In this document: piece after piece, positions 12,792-27,385 of the stretch
Layout: the number at the start of each line of letters is the position of its first letter
How positions within the stretch are numbered: position 1 is the first letter of the stretch
Source: Staphylococcus sp. NRL 16/872
GTDB lineage: Bacteria; Bacillota; Bacilli; Staphylococcales; Staphylococcaceae
Direction of reading: 5' to 3'
NCBI RefSeq assembly: GCF_022815905.2
Contig: NZ_CP119327.1
Location: 868,001 to 932,000, forward strand
Length of the DNA: 64,000 nt
Notes under the pieces: generated by a model
What the model saw: the letters and a program-made list of their open reading frames with translations, nothing else
Database searches by the model: none
Told to the model about the DNA's origin: nothing
Translations under genes and position numbers: made by a program

Positions 12792-13536
12792 TGATGTATC
12801 ACCTGAACAGATTAACCAATGGATTAAAGAACACCAAGATAACAAAAATACGGATGCTCAAGATAAACTTGTAGCGCATTATCGTAAGTTAATTGAGTCA
12901 TTAGCTTATAAATATTCAAAAGGACAATCACATCATGAAGATTTAGTTCAAGTTGGTATGGTTGGTTTAATAGGTGCTATTAACAGATTTGATTTATCTT
13001 TTGATCGCAAATTTGAAGCATTCCTAGTACCAACCGTTATTGGTGAGATTAAAAGATATTTAAGAGATAAAACTTGGAGCGTCCATGTTCCACGAAGAAT
13101 TAAAGAAATTGGACCGAGGATTAAAAAAATTAGTGATGAATTAACAAACGAATTTGAACGTTCTCCTTCAATTTCAGAGATTGCTCAGCGTTTAGAAGTT
13201 TCTGAAGAAGAAGTTCTAGAAGCGATGGAAATGGGACAAAGTTATAATGCATTAAGTGTAGATCATTCGATAGAAGCAGATAAAGATGGTTCGACAGTGA
13301 CTTTATTAGATATTATGGGCCAACAAGATGATAACTACGATTTAACAGAAAAACGTATGATACTTGAACGTATTTTGCCGATTCTATCTGATAGAGAACG
13401 AGAAATTATTCAATGCACATTCATTGAAGGATTAAGTCAAAAAGAAACTGGAGAACGTATAGGTCTTAGCCAAATGCATGTCTCAAGATTACAACGTACA
13501 GCAATTAAAAAATTGCAACAAGCAGCTAAACAATAA
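12766..13536 (+). CDS. sigB: RNA polymerase sigma factor SigB
   Basis: Alternative sigma factor for the general stress regulon. The 256-residue protein shows region 2 ([39 protein letters not shown]), region 3 ([16 protein letters not shown]) and the region 4 helix-turn-helix ([22 protein letters not shown]). Its ATG at 12766 lies inside rsbW, so synthesis of sigma and anti-sigma is coupled. The operon terminates about 20 bases after the stop. Confidence 0.96.
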   Translation: MTKESKSVNDVSPEQINQWIKEHQDNKNTDAQDKLVAHYRKLIESLAYKYSKGQSHHEDLVQVGMVGLIGAINRFDLSFDRKFEAFLVPTVIGEIKRYLRDKTWSVHVPRRIKEIGPRIKKISDELTNEFERSPSISEIAQRLEVSEEEVLEAMEMGQSYNALSVDHSIEADKDGSTVTLLDIMGQQDDNYDLTEKRMILERILPILSDREREIIQCTFIEGLSQKETGERIGLSQMHVSRLQRTAIKKLQQAAKQ

Positions 13537-13556
13537 TTCAATATTAATAATATATA

Positions 13557-13592
13557 AGAGCCTGGTACATTATTAAATGTAACAGGCTTTTC
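13557..13592 (+). terminator. Terminator of the rsb-sigB operon
   Basis: GCCTGGTACATT pairs, with one mismatch, with AATGTAACAGGC, followed by a short T tract. Confidence 0.75.
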
Positions 13593-13659
13593 TCATATTT
13601 TGTCAGTAGCTAACTGAATTGAAAATGCGCTTATATCAAACTTTTTTCAATTCTAGTTA

Positions 13660-13765
13660 TCCTTGCCGGGGAGCGGGGCCCCAACATAGAGACTATCGAA
13701 AAAGAAAATCCACGGCCAACGTAAGTTGGGGTTGAACAACGAAATTATTTGAATTCCTGTTTCGC
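13660..13765. repeat. STAR-like intergenic repeat between sigB and tex
   Basis: A short GC-rich block inside AT-rich sequence. Read on the minus strand, 13675-13688 is TATGTTGGGGCCCC, which fits the S. aureus STAR core (T-x-TGTTG-x-GGCCC). The flank includes GCCGGGGAGCGGGG and, about 30 bases on, a second G-rich piece (AGTTGGGGTTG). No gene fits this 344-bp gap. Confidence 0.6.
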
Positions 13766-13880
13766 TCCTTTTTAATTATGAGTAAAGTATGAGAACAATT
13801 ATGAAAAATGGTTTAAATAAAATGATTGTTTATTATATGCTAAAATTGAAAATGAAATTTTGAAAAAGTGTGGTTATATA

Positions 13881-16028
13881 ATGGATAAAAATTTAATTGA
13901 TGAAATAGTAACAAAATATCAATTTTCAGGAAAACAAGTTAAAGCAGTACTACAACTCTTAGAAGAAAATAATACAGTTCCTTTTATTGCTAGATACAGA
14001 AAAGAAGCTACTGGTGGACTAGATGAAGTTCAAATAAAACAAATTTCTGATGAATATCAGTATGTATCAAATTTACAAAAGAGAAAAGAAGAAGTTATAC
14101 ATAATATTGATCAACAAGGTCTGTTAACTGATGAACTTAAACAAGATATATTAAAGCAAACTAAATTGCAAAGAGTAGAAGATTTATATAGACCGTATAA
14201 ACAGAAAAAGAAAACGAGAGCCACAGAAGCAAAACGTAAAGGACTTGAACCTTTTGCTCAATGGATTATTGAAGGAAAAGGTTCTGATATTGAACAACAA
14301 GCAACGCAATATATAAACGAAGAAGTAGAAACAACTGAAGATGCGATAGCAGGAGCGCAAGATATTATCGCCGAGCATGTTTCTGATAATCCTAAATATC
14401 GTAACCGAATCTTAAAAGATGTCTATCAACTAGGCCAAATTACGACTGCTAAAAAGAAAAAAGCGGAAGATGAAAAAGAAACATATGCGATGTATTATGA
14501 TTATTCTGAACCAATTAAGCGCGTAGCTAATCACAGAGTTTTAGCCATGAACCGTGGTGAAAAAGAGAAAGTATTATCAGTAAAAATTGAATTTGATACG
14601 TCTCATATTGAAACTTTTATTGAAAAAAATGAAGTTAAATCTGCAAATACTCAATTACAATATATTAAAGAAGCAATTAAAGATAGTTTAAAACGTTTAA
14701 TTATGCCTTCAATAGAACGAGAAATTCGAGGAGATTTAACTGTAAAAGCTGAAAATCATGCAATCGAAGTATTCAGTGAAAATCTAAAAAATTTATTACT
14801 ACAACCTCCTATGAAAGGGAAACAAATTTTAGGTGTCGATCCAGCTTTCAGAACGGGGTGTAAACTTGCAGTTATCAATCCTTTCGGAACATTTGTGGCC
14901 AAAAGCGTTATTTACCCACATCCTCCAAAAGCGAAAGTTCAAGAAGCTGAAAAAGAATTAACACGTATCATCAAAGAGAACGACGTAGAATTAATTGCAA
15001 TTGGTAACGGAACAGCAAGTCGTGAAACAGAACAATTTGTAGCAAATGTTATTCAAAAATATAAACTAAATACGCAGTTTATTATAGTAAATGAAGCGGG
15101 TGCTTCTGTTTATTCTGCTTCCGAAGTGGCTAGAGCAGAGTTTCCTAATTTCCAAGTAGAAGAGAGAAGTGCTGTTTCTATTGGAAGACGGGTGCAAGAT
15201 CCATTGAGTGAATTAGTTAAAATAGATCCTAAATCAATTGGGGTAGGTCAATATCAACACGACGTGAATCAAAAAGAATTAGAACAAGCATTAACATTTG
15301 TTGTTGAAACAGCGGTTAACCAAGTTGGCGTAGATGTTAATACTGCTTCTAAATCATTACTGCAATACGTTTCTGGATTATCAGGTGCAATAGCTCAAAA
15401 TATTATTGATTATCGTGAAGAAAATGGAGCTATTAAACATAATAAAGAAATTAGTAAAGTTAAACGATTAGGTGCTAAGACGTTTGAACAAAGTATCGGT
15501 TTCTTAAGAATAGTAAACGGTACAGAGCCTTTAGATAACACATCAATTCACCCAGAAAGTTATGCGGCAACATACAACTTATTAGAAAGTTTAAATTTAT
15601 CTATATCAGACTTAGGTTCTGAAAAGTTAAAACAAGAACTTTCTAACATCAATATAGAAAACGTTGCTACTAAGTTAGAAATAGGGGTGCCAACATTAGA
15701 AGATATTATTAAATCATTAATGGCACCAAACCGTGATCCACGTGATGAATATGAAACACCAATTTTAAAATCCGATGTGCTTTCAATTGAAGATTTAACA
15801 GAAGGTATGAAACTAAGCGGTACTGTTAGAAACGTAGTAGACTTTGGCGCTTTTGTAGATATAGGTGTAAAACAAGATGGTTTAGTTCATGTTTCAAAAT
15901 TATCTAAGAAGTTTGTAAAAAATCCTATGGATATCGTGAGCGTAGGAGATATAGTTGATGTATGGATTTTAAATATTGATAAAACTAAAGGCAAAGTTGC
16001 ATTAACTATGATTAACCCTAATGAATAA
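13881..16028 (+). CDS. Tex-family transcription accessory / RNA-binding protein
   Basis: Conserved nucleic-acid-binding protein related to Bordetella Tex and eukaryotic Spt6; its exact role in Firmicutes is unsettled. The 715-residue protein has the Tex N-terminal domain (EENNTVPFIARYRKEATGGL), a YqgF/RNase H-like fold (ILGVDPAFRTGCKLAVI, about residue 325), helix-hairpin-helix motifs (YVSGLSGAIAQNIIDYRE, about 495) and a C-terminal S1 domain (GMKLSGTVRNVVDFGAFVDI, about 640). ATG 13881 gives normal length; an in-frame TTG at 13860 would add seven residues. Neither start has a strong ribosome site. It overlaps the SprT-like gene by eight bases. Confidence 0.92.
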   Translation: MDKNLIDEIVTKYQFSGKQVKAVLQLLEENNTVPFIARYRKEATGGLDEVQIKQISDEYQYVSNLQKRKEEVIHNIDQQGLLTDELKQDILKQTKLQRVEDLYRPYKQKKKTRATEAKRKGLEPFAQWIIEGKGSDIEQQATQYINEEVETTEDAIAGAQDIIAEHVSDNPKYRNRILKDVYQLGQITTAKKKKAEDEKETYAMYYDYSEPIKRVANHRVLAMNRGEKEKVLSVKIEFDTSHIETFIEKNEVKSANTQLQYIKEAIKDSLKRLIMPSIEREIRGDLTVKAENHAIEVFSENLKNLLLQPPMKGKQILGVDPAFRTGCKLAVINPFGTFVAKSVIYPHPPKAKVQEAEKELTRIIKENDVELIAIGNGTASRETEQFVANVIQKYKLNTQFIIVNEAGASVYSASEVARAEFPNFQVEERSAVSIGRRVQDPLSELVKIDPKSIGVGQYQHDVNQKELEQALTFVVETAVNQVGVDVNTASKSLLQYVSGLSGAIAQNIIDYREENGAIKHNKEISKVKRLGAKTFEQSIGFLRIVNGTEPLDNTSIHPESYAATYNLLESLNLSISDLGSEKLKQELSNINIENVATKLEIGVPTLEDIIKSLMAPNRDPRDEYETPILKSDVLSIEDLTEGMKLSGTVRNVVDFGAFVDIGVKQDGLVHVSKLSKKFVKNPMDIVSVGDIVDVWILNIDKTKGKVALTMINPNE

Positions 16029-16479
16029 TAAAGGTTTACAACAATTAGTAGAAACAATCTCTCTTGAAAGTTTTAACAGGAGATTTAAACACGAGGCATA
16101 CTTCAATAAAAGGTTAAGAACTACAGGCGGTAGATATTTATTATCTTCCCATAATATTGAAATAAATCCGAAACAATATGAGAGGTTTGGAAGAGCAGCG
16201 CTTGTCGATATCATTAAGCATGAATTATGTCACTACCATTTGCATTTATTAGGTAAGGGATATAAACATCGAGATGAGGGCTTTAAAAGATTAAGTGAAA
16301 AAGTAAAAGCACCTCGTTACTGTAAAGCACTTGAAAGCTATGAACAAAGAGCAAATTATATTTATAAGTGCGCATCTTGTGGAAGTGAATATATGAGAAT
16401 TAAAAAAGTAGATATTAGCAGAATGAGATGTGGTAAATGTAGTGGCAAGTTAGAACTGAAGAAATATCTTAAAAAATGA
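16021..16479 (+). CDS. SprT-like zinc-dependent protein
   Basis: A 152-residue SprT-family protein. A zincin motif HELCHYHLH lies near residue 64. A C-terminal zinc ribbon is formed by CASCG and CGKCSG, about residues 119-144. Related proteins include the DNA-protein crosslink protease Spartan, but bacterial SprT function is not established. The ATG overlaps the end of tex by eight bases, so it is coupled to tex. A terminator follows. Confidence 0.88.
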   Translation: MNNKGLQQLVETISLESFNRRFKHEAYFNKRLRTTGGRYLLSSHNIEINPKQYERFGRAALVDIIKHELCHYHLHLLGKGYKHRDEGFKRLSEKVKAPRYCKALESYEQRANYIYKCASCGSEYMRIKKVDISRMRCGKCSGKLELKKYLKK

Positions 16480-16537
16480 CCGTTATAGAATAGTTCTTTA
16501 AATATAAAGATTATGATTGAAAATTAATAGAATGATA

Positions 16538-16594
16538 TTCAAAGCACTTTATCCACGACGTTATTTGCCAAGGATAAAGTGCTTTGAATTTTTT
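16538..16594 (+). terminator. Terminator of tex-sprT
   Basis: Seventeen-base perfect stem (16538-16554 with 16572-16588, containing AAAGCACTTTATCC) followed by a T-rich tail. Confidence 0.9.
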
Positions 16595-16606
16595 ATAAAT
16601 AAGGTA

Positions 16607-16635
16607 TTGACTTTAATATAATAAGCATGTATTAT
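16607..16635 (+). promoter_or_regulatory. rRNA operon promoter P1
   Basis: TTGACT (16607-16612), a 17-base spacer and TATTAT (16630-16635). First of two tandem promoters ahead of tRNA-Leu. Confidence 0.8.
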
Positions 16636-16709
16636 ATATATCGTTGCTTTAATAAAAGCGCTAAACATTAAAAGTTAGTAAATTTATTTAAAATAATATT
16701 AAAAAAGTA

Positions 16710-16738
16710 TTGACTTTTTATTACAAAAGATTTACAAT
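16710..16738 (+). promoter_or_regulatory. rRNA operon promoter P2
   Basis: TTGACT (16710-16715), a 17-base spacer and TACAAT (16733-16738), about 50 bases before tRNA-Leu. An AT-rich upstream stretch could act as an UP element. Confidence 0.85.
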
Positions 16739-16785
16739 AAATAATGTTCTCGATAATTAATAAATATTAATTATGCGTTTTGCCA

Positions 16786-16871
<86 letters not shown>

Positions 16872-16892
16872 AATAAATAATTAGTTAAATAT

Positions 16893-16966
16893 GCGGGTGT
16901 AGTTTAATGGCAAAACCTCAGCCTTCCAAGCTGATGTTGTGGGTTCGATTCCCATCACCCGCTCCA
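16893..16966 (+). tRNA. tRNA-Gly (anticodon TCC)
   Basis: A 74-base cloverleaf with GCGGGTG acceptor, anticodon loop CTTCCAA, T-arm GGGTTCGATTCCC and encoded CCA. It lies between tRNA-Leu and 16S in the same transcript. Confidence 0.97.
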
Positions 16967-17078
16967 TTAAAAATGAACATTGAAAACTGAATGACAATAT
17001 GTCAACGTTAATTCCAATAAATGTAACTGTAAGTTACAAACACTATTTAGTATTATGAGCTAATCAAACATCATAAAT

Positions 17079-21980
<4,902 letters not shown>

Positions 21981-22047
21981 TTTTTCAAGTTTTGCGACGC
22001 AAAATCTTTACTTACTATCTAGTTTTGAATGTATAATCATTCACTTG

Positions 22048-22162
22048 TCTGGTGACAATGGCAAGGAGGTCACACCTGTTCCCATGCCGAACACAGAAGT
22101 TAAGCTCCTTAGCGCCGATGGTAGTTGGATTTACGTTCCGCTAGAGTAGGACGTTGCCAGGC
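22048..22162 (+). rRNA. 5S ribosomal RNA
   Basis: 115 bases starting TCTGGTGACAATGGCAAGG and ending GTTGCCAGGC, with the standard CCATGCCGAACACAGAAG loop. It lies about 70 bases after 23S. Confidence 0.96.
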
Positions 22163-22300
22163 AATATTGAGACCGAAAGGTCTCTTTTTTTATGTCTAAA
22201 ATTAAAGTTATAGAACACGTTTACGTATATTTAGCTTTACGAAGAGAAAGCGATTGAAGCTGATGAATTGAGGAAAGAGAGCAGCGAGTTTAGTTAAACT
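22102..22300 (+). repeat. Direct repeat, copy 1 (5S 3' half, terminator and downstream flank)
   Basis: About 199 bp running from AAGCTCCTTAGCGCCGATGG within 5S, through the terminator, to TTTAGTTAAACT. It recurs almost unchanged at 22361-22558. Confidence 0.9.
22169..22191 (+). terminator. rRNA operon terminator
   Basis: GAGACC-GAAA-GGTCTC stem with a seven-T tail directly after 5S. Confidence 0.95.
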
Positions 22301-22360
22301 AAATGAGCAAGCGAAAGACGACAATGAAGAAAGATGCGAGCGCTTGCCTCAAAGTAAAGG

Positions 22361-22420
22361 AAGCTCCTTAGCGCCGATGGTAGCAGATTTACGTTCCGCT
22401 AGAGTAGGACGTTGCCAGGC
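22361..22420 (+). pseudogene. Truncated 5S rRNA remnant
   Basis: The last 60 or so bases of 5S without the 5' half or the TCTGGTGAC closing strand. It probably arose by tandem duplication or unequal recombination between rRNA operon ends. Confidence 0.85.
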
Positions 22421-22426
22421 AATATT

Positions 22427-22449
22427 GAGACCGTAAGGTCTCTTTTTTT
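22427..22449 (+). terminator. Terminator in the duplicated 5S flank
   Basis: GAGACC-GTAA-GGTCTC stem and seven T. The loop differs by one base from the first copy. Confidence 0.85.
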
Positions 22450-22575
22450 ATGTCTAAAATTAAAGTTATAGATCACGTTTACGTATATTTAGCTTTACGA
22501 AGAGAAAGCGATTGAAGCTGATGAATTGAGGAAAGAGAGCAGCGAGTTTATTTAAACTATTAGTAGTCCTGAGAT

Positions 22576-22614
22576 AAAAACAGAGCGGTAGCAAAACTAC
22601 TGCTCTGTTTTTTT
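22576..22614 (+). terminator. Further terminator after the rRNA region
   Basis: AAAACAGAGCGGTAG pairs, through one G-U, with CTACTGCTCTGTTTT, followed by T. It can act on both strands and would stop read-through from either direction. Confidence 0.8.
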
Positions 22615-22648
22615 ACAAACATTAGTGTTGTTATATTTATGACAGGTA

Positions 22649-22870
22649 TTCTAAGATAGATAACGAAACGTAGTTCTGGGAACTCCTATGTTGATTATTA
22701 ATGAACCTAAGTACTTTAACACTTAGGTAAGAAATTCTAAATATGACCAACGAAATGATGTTGTGTGACGCCTGAGGAATAGATTATTAATGAACTTAAG
22801 TGCTTACACACTTAAGTAAGTAGTTCTAAAATGGGTAATGGAACGTAGTTGAGCGACGCCTGAGGGAACA
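22649..22870. repeat. Three degenerate tandem units of about 87 bp
   Basis: Units begin with TTCTAA at 22649, 22735 and 22824. Shared pieces are AACGAAA/GGAACGTAGTTG, GACGCCTGAGG and ATTATTAATGAAC, plus a small hairpin (CCTAAGTAC...CACTTAGG in unit 1, CTTAAGTGC...CACTTAAG in unit 2). The third unit runs into the large inverted repeat. No coding frame is apparent. Confidence 0.7.
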
Positions 22871-22957
22871 GGATGAGTGTCGAGACCAAGGCTCGACCCA
22901 GCCCCCTAGGCAAGCGTCTCAACTTAAGTGAAATGGTGCTCCATTTAAGAACTGCTT
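22821..22957. repeat. Long imperfect inverted repeat (about 137 bp hairpin)
   Basis: The left arm (22821-22868) and right arm (22905-22957) are reverse complements with small bulges: AGTTCTAAAATGG against CCATTTAAGAACT, and GTTGAGCGACGCC against AGGCAAGCGTCTCAAC. The apex holds a perfect inner stem GTCGAG-ACCAAGG-CTCGAC. A second copy of the right-arm motif CCTAGGCAAGCGTC lies at about 23021-23036. Identity unknown; it could be a MITE-like palindromic element or a structured RNA. Confidence 0.65.
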
Positions 22958-22968
22958 TAGAAGACCTT

Positions 22969-23003
22969 AGAAATCCCCACAGATTTATCTGTGAGGAATT
23001 TCT
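22969..23003. repeat. Hairpin downstream of ilvA
   Basis: AGAAATCCCCACAGAT pairs with ATCTGTGAGGAATTTCT across a two-base loop. There is no strong T tract, so it is not a clear terminator, although it lies about 100 bases past the ilvA stop. Confidence 0.6.
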
Positions 23004-23097
23004 GGCTAAAACTGTACCCTAGGCAAGCGTCGCAACAGAATGAGTGAATGTTCATCAGTCAACATCTATCTTAGAACCCTTCAATTCACATTTGCAC

Positions 23098-24366
23098 CTA
23101 AATTAACAATGAATATAACATTTTATTTTCATTAATATAAATATTCGAAGGATCAAAATCATGCACATTCGTTTTTAATTGACTAAGATCATCATGATTT
23201 TTAAGTTGAATGCCAATGATAACTGTACCAGTATTTTGAGATGATTTCTTCAGATATTCAAACTTAGTAATATCATCTTGTGGCCCTAGCACCTCATTAA
23301 CAAATTCTTTGAGTGCTCCAGGACGTTGAGGAAAGTTAAGAATGAAGTAATGTTTCATTTCTTCATATAACAACGAACGTTCTTCAATTTCTTTCATACG
23401 ATTGATATCATTGTTTCCGCCACTTACAATACACACTACATTTTTTCCTTTAATTTTATCTTTATAGGATTCTAAAGCCGAAACACTTAACGCACCAGCT
23501 GGCTCAGCTACAATCGCTTGTTTTGAATACATATCAAGAATAGTCGAACATACAGCGCCTTCATCAATTTGAACATAATCATCGACGTGTTGTTTTGCAA
23601 TATCAAATGTGATGTCACCGACGCGAGCAACGGAAGCGCCGTCAACAAATTTATCAATATGATCTAGAGTGATAATTTTATTTTGAATCACTACAGATTC
23701 AAACATACTACTTGCACCTGCAGGCTCTACGCCAATAATTTGAGTATGAGGGCTGAAATCATCCATATAAGTACTTACGCCAGAAATTAATCCACCTCCA
23801 CCAATAGCAGCAAATAAATAATCAAATACGACATTATCTTCTTTAGATTGTTCTAAAATTTCTTTAGCTAATGTGCCTTGACCAGCAATAGTATGAATAT
23901 TATTAAATGGATCAATAAAAGTCATTTGATGTAATTTAGTATATTGTAGTGCTTCTTTAAGACAATCATCGAAGGTATCTCCAGTAAGTACAATTTCTAC
24001 ATTTTCAGCCCCAAAGAACTTTACTTGATTTACTTTTTGGAGTGGGGTAGTGACAGGCATGAAGATGACTGCGTTTAACCCTAATGCCTTAGCAGTATAA
24101 GCGACACCTTGTGCATGATTGCCAGCGCTAGCACACGTAATACCCTTAGCTTGTGCTTCGTGGTCTAATATAGAAATGGCATTATATGCACCTCGTAATT
24201 TGAATGAACGAACCCACTGCAAATCTTCTCTTTTTAAATACACATTACAATCATATTTTTGAGAGAGATAGTGGTCGTATTGGAGAGGTGTTTCTTTAAC
24301 AATATCTTTGATTCGTAAATAAGCTTCATCTATATCTTTTGATGTCACTGTCGTCTTAAATGTCAT
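23098..24366 (-). CDS. ilvA: Threonine dehydratase (biosynthetic)
   Basis: PLP enzyme converting threonine to 2-oxobutanoate, the first committed step to isoleucine. The 422-residue protein has the PLP lysine in [32 protein letters not shown] and SGGNND. A single C-terminal ACT-like regulatory domain (about residues 335-420, from [16 protein letters not shown]) makes isoleucine feedback inhibition likely. It is the last gene of the ilv-leu operon, seven bases after leuD. Confidence 0.94.
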   Translation of the reverse strand: MTFKTTVTSKDIDEAYLRIKDIVKETPLQYDHYLSQKYDCNVYLKREDLQWVRSFKLRGAYNAISILDHEAQAKGITCASAGNHAQGVAYTAKALGLNAVIFMPVTTPLQKVNQVKFFGAENVEIVLTGDTFDDCLKEALQYTKLHQMTFIDPFNNIHTIAGQGTLAKEILEQSKEDNVVFDYLFAAIGGGGLISGVSTYMDDFSPHTQIIGVEPAGASSMFESVVIQNKIITLDHIDKFVDGASVARVGDITFDIAKQHVDDYVQIDEGAVCSTILDMYSKQAIVAEPAGALSVSALESYKDKIKGKNVVCIVSGGNNDINRMKEIEERSLLYEEMKHYFILNFPQRPGALKEFVNEVLGPQDDITKFEYLKKSSQNTGTVIIGIQLKNHDDLSQLKTNVHDFDPSNIYINENKMLYSLLI

Positions 24367-24372
24367 ATTCTA

Positions 24373-24948
24373 TCAACCCTTACTTTGTTTTTCATATTTT
24401 TCTATTAAATCTTCATATTGAAGCGTAATGGCAATATCGTCTAAACCATTGACCAATTTATTCTTCCAAGTTTCATCAATATCAAAGTGAAATGACTTTT
24501 CATTAGTTGAAACTGTTTGATTAGGGAGGTCTATCGTAATTTCAGTTTGAGTTGCTAAATAATGTCTTGTATCTTCATCAAGAACAATCGGTAACATACC
24601 ATTTTTAGTACAATTCATATAAAAGATATCGCTAAATCCTCCAGCAATAATAATATTAAAGCCGTAATCTTTTAATGCCCATGCAGCGTGTTCACGACTA
24701 GAACCGCAGCCAAAGTTATCACCTGTAATTAATATAGAAGCCCCTCTATATTCAGGTTTATTAGGATTAAAATCAGGATTATCAGTACCATCAGGTAAGT
24801 AACGCCACTCATCGAAAGCGAACGGCCCAAATCCTGTTTTAGTAATTCTCTTAAGATGGACTTTAGGTATAATTTGATCGGTATCGATATTATCGTTAAA
24901 CAATGGGACAATTTTACCTGTATAAGTCGTAATAGGTTGCATTTCCAT
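24373..24948 (-). CDS. leuD: 3-isopropylmalate dehydratase small subunit
   Basis: Partner of LeuC in isomerising 2-isopropylmalate to 3-isopropylmalate. The 191-residue protein shows the swivel-domain motif [17 protein letters not shown] around residue 80 and the conserved N-terminal [11 protein letters not shown]. The start at 24948 lies three bases after the leuC stop; an ATG two codons downstream is also possible. Downstream ilvA begins after six bases. Confidence 0.94.
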   Translation of the reverse strand: MEMQPITTYTGKIVPLFNDNIDTDQIIPKVHLKRITKTGFGPFAFDEWRYLPDGTDNPDFNPNKPEYRGASILITGDNFGCGSSREHAAWALKDYGFNIIIAGGFSDIFYMNCTKNGMLPIVLDEDTRHYLATQTEITIDLPNQTVSTNEKSFHFDIDETWKNKLVNGLDDIAITLQYEDLIEKYEKQSKG

Positions 24949-24950
24949 AA

Positions 24951-26321
24951 TTAAACAACCACCTTTCGAACATCTACAAATTTACCATTAATCGCAGCAG
25001 CTGCAGCCATTGCTGGAGATACAAGATGTGTTCTTGCGCCTTTACCTTGTATACCTTCAAAGTTACGATTGCTTGTAGACGCACAATGTACGCCTACAGG
25101 GACTTGGTCAGGATTCATTCCTAGACACATTGAGCAACCTGGTTCTCTCCATTCAAACCCAGCTTCTTTAAAGATTTTATCAAGACCCATAGCCTCCGCT
25201 TCTTTTTTAACAGTGCGGGAGCCAGGTACAACGATCGCTGTAATTTTAGGATGCACTTGATTGCCTTTAACAATCTTACTTGCTTCAACTAAATCAGATA
25301 ATCTAGCATTCGTACAAGATCCTAAGAAGACGTATCCTAAATCGATATCTTCTGCTTTTTGACCAGGGGATAGTCCCATATATTGATATGCCCGTTCATC
25401 ATTAATATTTTTTATTTCTGGAAAAGGTGTATCGAAACCTACGCCCATTTCTGGATTAGTTCCCCAAGTGACTTGAGGTTCTAAATTGCTGACATCTAAT
25501 TCAATGACTTTATCAAAATGTGCATCGTCATCAGAATAAAGCGTACGCCATTCATCTATACTTATCTCAAAGTTTTGTGCATATTTACGTCCTTTAACAT
25601 ATTCAAAAGTAATCTCATCAGGTTGGATAAGTCCATATTTTGCGCCACCTTCAATGGCCATATTACAAATCGTCATTCTTGCTTCCATAGATAATGACTT
25701 AATGGTTTCACCAGTAAATTCCAATGCATAACCAGTGCCAAAGTCGACACCATACTTACTAATGAGATACAAAATGATATCTTTTGCATAAACACCAGTG
25801 GGAAGTGTTCCATTGATATCTATCTTCAAATTTTTAGGTTTTGTTTGCCACAAAGTTTGAGTTGCAAAGACATGTTCAACTTCACTCGTACCAATACCAA
25901 AGGCAATAGCTCCAAAAGCGCCATGAGTAGCAGTATGAGAATCACCACATACAATAGTCTTGCCAGGTTGAGTTAAACCAGTTTCTGGTCCTACCATATG
26001 AACGATCCCTTGTTCATCAGACCCCATGTCAAAAATATGGACACCAAAATCTTTAGCATTTTTTTGAAGGGTAGTAATTTGTTTATTAGCAATTTCATCT
26101 TTAATATTAAAAATATCAATTGTAGGCACATTGTGATCTAGCGTTGCAAACGTTAAATCAGGTCGTCGCAATTTACGATTTTGTAATCTTAAACCTTCAA
26201 ACGCTTGAGGAGAAGTAACTTCATGTATAAGATGCAAATCGATATATAAGAGTTGAGGTTCGCCTTCTTTGCCAGTTAAGACGTGTTTATCCCAAACTTT
26301 GTCAAATAATGTTTGTCCCAT
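24951..26321 (-). CDS. leuC: 3-isopropylmalate dehydratase large subunit
   Basis: Aconitase-family [4Fe-4S] subunit of the leucine pathway isomerase. The 456-residue protein contains [20 protein letters not shown], the cluster cysteine in [13 protein letters not shown] and the CxxC pair in [11 protein letters not shown]. The length is typical. A strong ribosome site (AAAGGAGGAG) precedes the ATG at 26321, in the 18-base gap to leuB. Confidence 0.95.
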   Translation of the reverse strand: MGQTLFDKVWDKHVLTGKEGEPQLLYIDLHLIHEVTSPQAFEGLRLQNRKLRRPDLTFATLDHNVPTIDIFNIKDEIANKQITTLQKNAKDFGVHIFDMGSDEQGIVHMVGPETGLTQPGKTIVCGDSHTATHGAFGAIAFGIGTSEVEHVFATQTLWQTKPKNLKIDINGTLPTGVYAKDIILYLISKYGVDFGTGYALEFTGETIKSLSMEARMTICNMAIEGGAKYGLIQPDEITFEYVKGRKYAQNFEISIDEWRTLYSDDDAHFDKVIELDVSNLEPQVTWGTNPEMGVGFDTPFPEIKNINDERAYQYMGLSPGQKAEDIDLGYVFLGSCTNARLSDLVEASKIVKGNQVHPKITAIVVPGSRTVKKEAEAMGLDKIFKEAGFEWREPGCSMCLGMNPDQVPVGVHCASTSNRNFEGIQGKGARTHLVSPAMAAAAAINGKFVDVRKVVV

Positions 26322-26339
26322 AATTTTGTACTCCTCCTT

Positions 26340-27383
26340 TTAGTTATATTTTTCTTTTAAAAGATTGAAAATTTCAGTTGTCTTGTAATTGCCACCTAAA
26401 TCAGGTGTTGTTTTACCTTCTTTAATCAATGTATATACATAGTCTTCTAATTCAGTGGCAGCTTCATCTTGATTTAAACTTTCTCTAAGACACATTGCTA
26501 AAGAAAGTATCATACCAACAGGATTAGCGATATTTTGATTCGCAATATCTGGCGCTGATCCATGAATAGGTTCATATAATCTTGGACCTTCTAAACTAAA
26601 ACTAGCTGAAGGAGATAGACCTAAAGAACCTGGTATAACTGAAGCTTCATCACTTAAAATATCTCCGAATAAATTTTCAGTTACTATTACATCAAATTGA
26701 GTTGGATTTGTGATTAAGTGCATACTACACGCATCGACAAGTAAATGATTAAGTTCAACTTCAGGATAATCCTTGCTAACTTCAATTACTGTTTGACGCC
26801 AAAGCTTACTTGAAGCGAGCACATTTTCCTTATCCACTGAAGTTACTTTCTTTTTTCGATGAGAAGCTAATTCAAATGCAACTCTAGCAATACGTTCCAC
26901 TTCTTGTTTCGTATAGGTAAGTGAATCAAGTGCTTCACGTTCATTAATATGTCTAGGCTCACCGAAGTAGATTCCACTTGTTAATTCACGTACGATAACT
27001 AAATCAGTACCCTTAACTCGTTCTTCTTTTAAAGGAGAAAATTGAGTCGCACCTTCAGTTACTTTAGTAGGGCGTATATTCGCAAATAATCCTAAAGACT
27101 TACGTAACTTTAATAAACCTTGTTCAGGGCGATTGTTAGGGTCAGTCCATTTAGGTCCGCCTACAGCACCTAACAAAATAGCATCAGCTTTTTCACAAGC
27201 AGCCAATGTATCATCAGGAAGGGAAGTGCCATGCGAATCGATGGCAGCTCCTCCAAAATCAAAACTTTCTAAAGTATAAGTAAAATGATATTTCTCACTA
27301 ATTAATTGCAGTAGTTCTAAACTTCCATTTAAAATTTCTGGGCCAATACCATCACCGGGTAAAGCTACAATTGAATACGTCAT
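26340..27383 (-). CDS. leuB: 3-isopropylmalate dehydrogenase
   Basis: NAD-dependent oxidative decarboxylation of 3-isopropylmalate to 2-oxoisocaproate. The 347-residue protein has [10 protein letters not shown] at the N-terminus, the substrate motif [12 protein letters not shown], the metal-binding [15 protein letters not shown] and the NAD-binding [15 protein letters not shown]. It begins two bases after the leuA stop, indicating coupling. Confidence 0.95.
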   Translation of the reverse strand: MTYSIVALPGDGIGPEILNGSLELLQLISEKYHFTYTLESFDFGGAAIDSHGTSLPDDTLAACEKADAILLGAVGGPKWTDPNNRPEQGLLKLRKSLGLFANIRPTKVTEGATQFSPLKEERVKGTDLVIVRELTSGIYFGEPRHINEREALDSLTYTKQEVERIARVAFELASHRKKKVTSVDKENVLASSKLWRQTVIEVSKDYPEVELNHLLVDACSMHLITNPTQFDVIVTENLFGDILSDEASVIPGSLGLSPSASFSLEGPRLYEPIHGSAPDIANQNIANPVGMILSLAMCLRESLNQDEAATELEDYVYTLIKEGKTTPDLGGNYKTTEIFNLLKEKYN

Positions 27384-27385
27384 GA

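Larger units (their letters stand above)
22361..22558 (+). repeat. Direct repeat, copy 2, containing a truncated 5S rRNA remnant
   Basis: Near-identical second copy, about 258 bases downstream of the first. It carries only the 3' part of 5S (22361-22420), with a one-base deletion and changes where the intact gene has GTAGTTGG, so it cannot make a functional 5S. It keeps its own terminator and the same 3' flank. Confidence 0.88.

Noticed and set aside
22649..22957. CRISPR array, suggested by tandem repeats.
   Set aside because: The units are imperfect, contiguous without unique spacers, and no cas gene is present.
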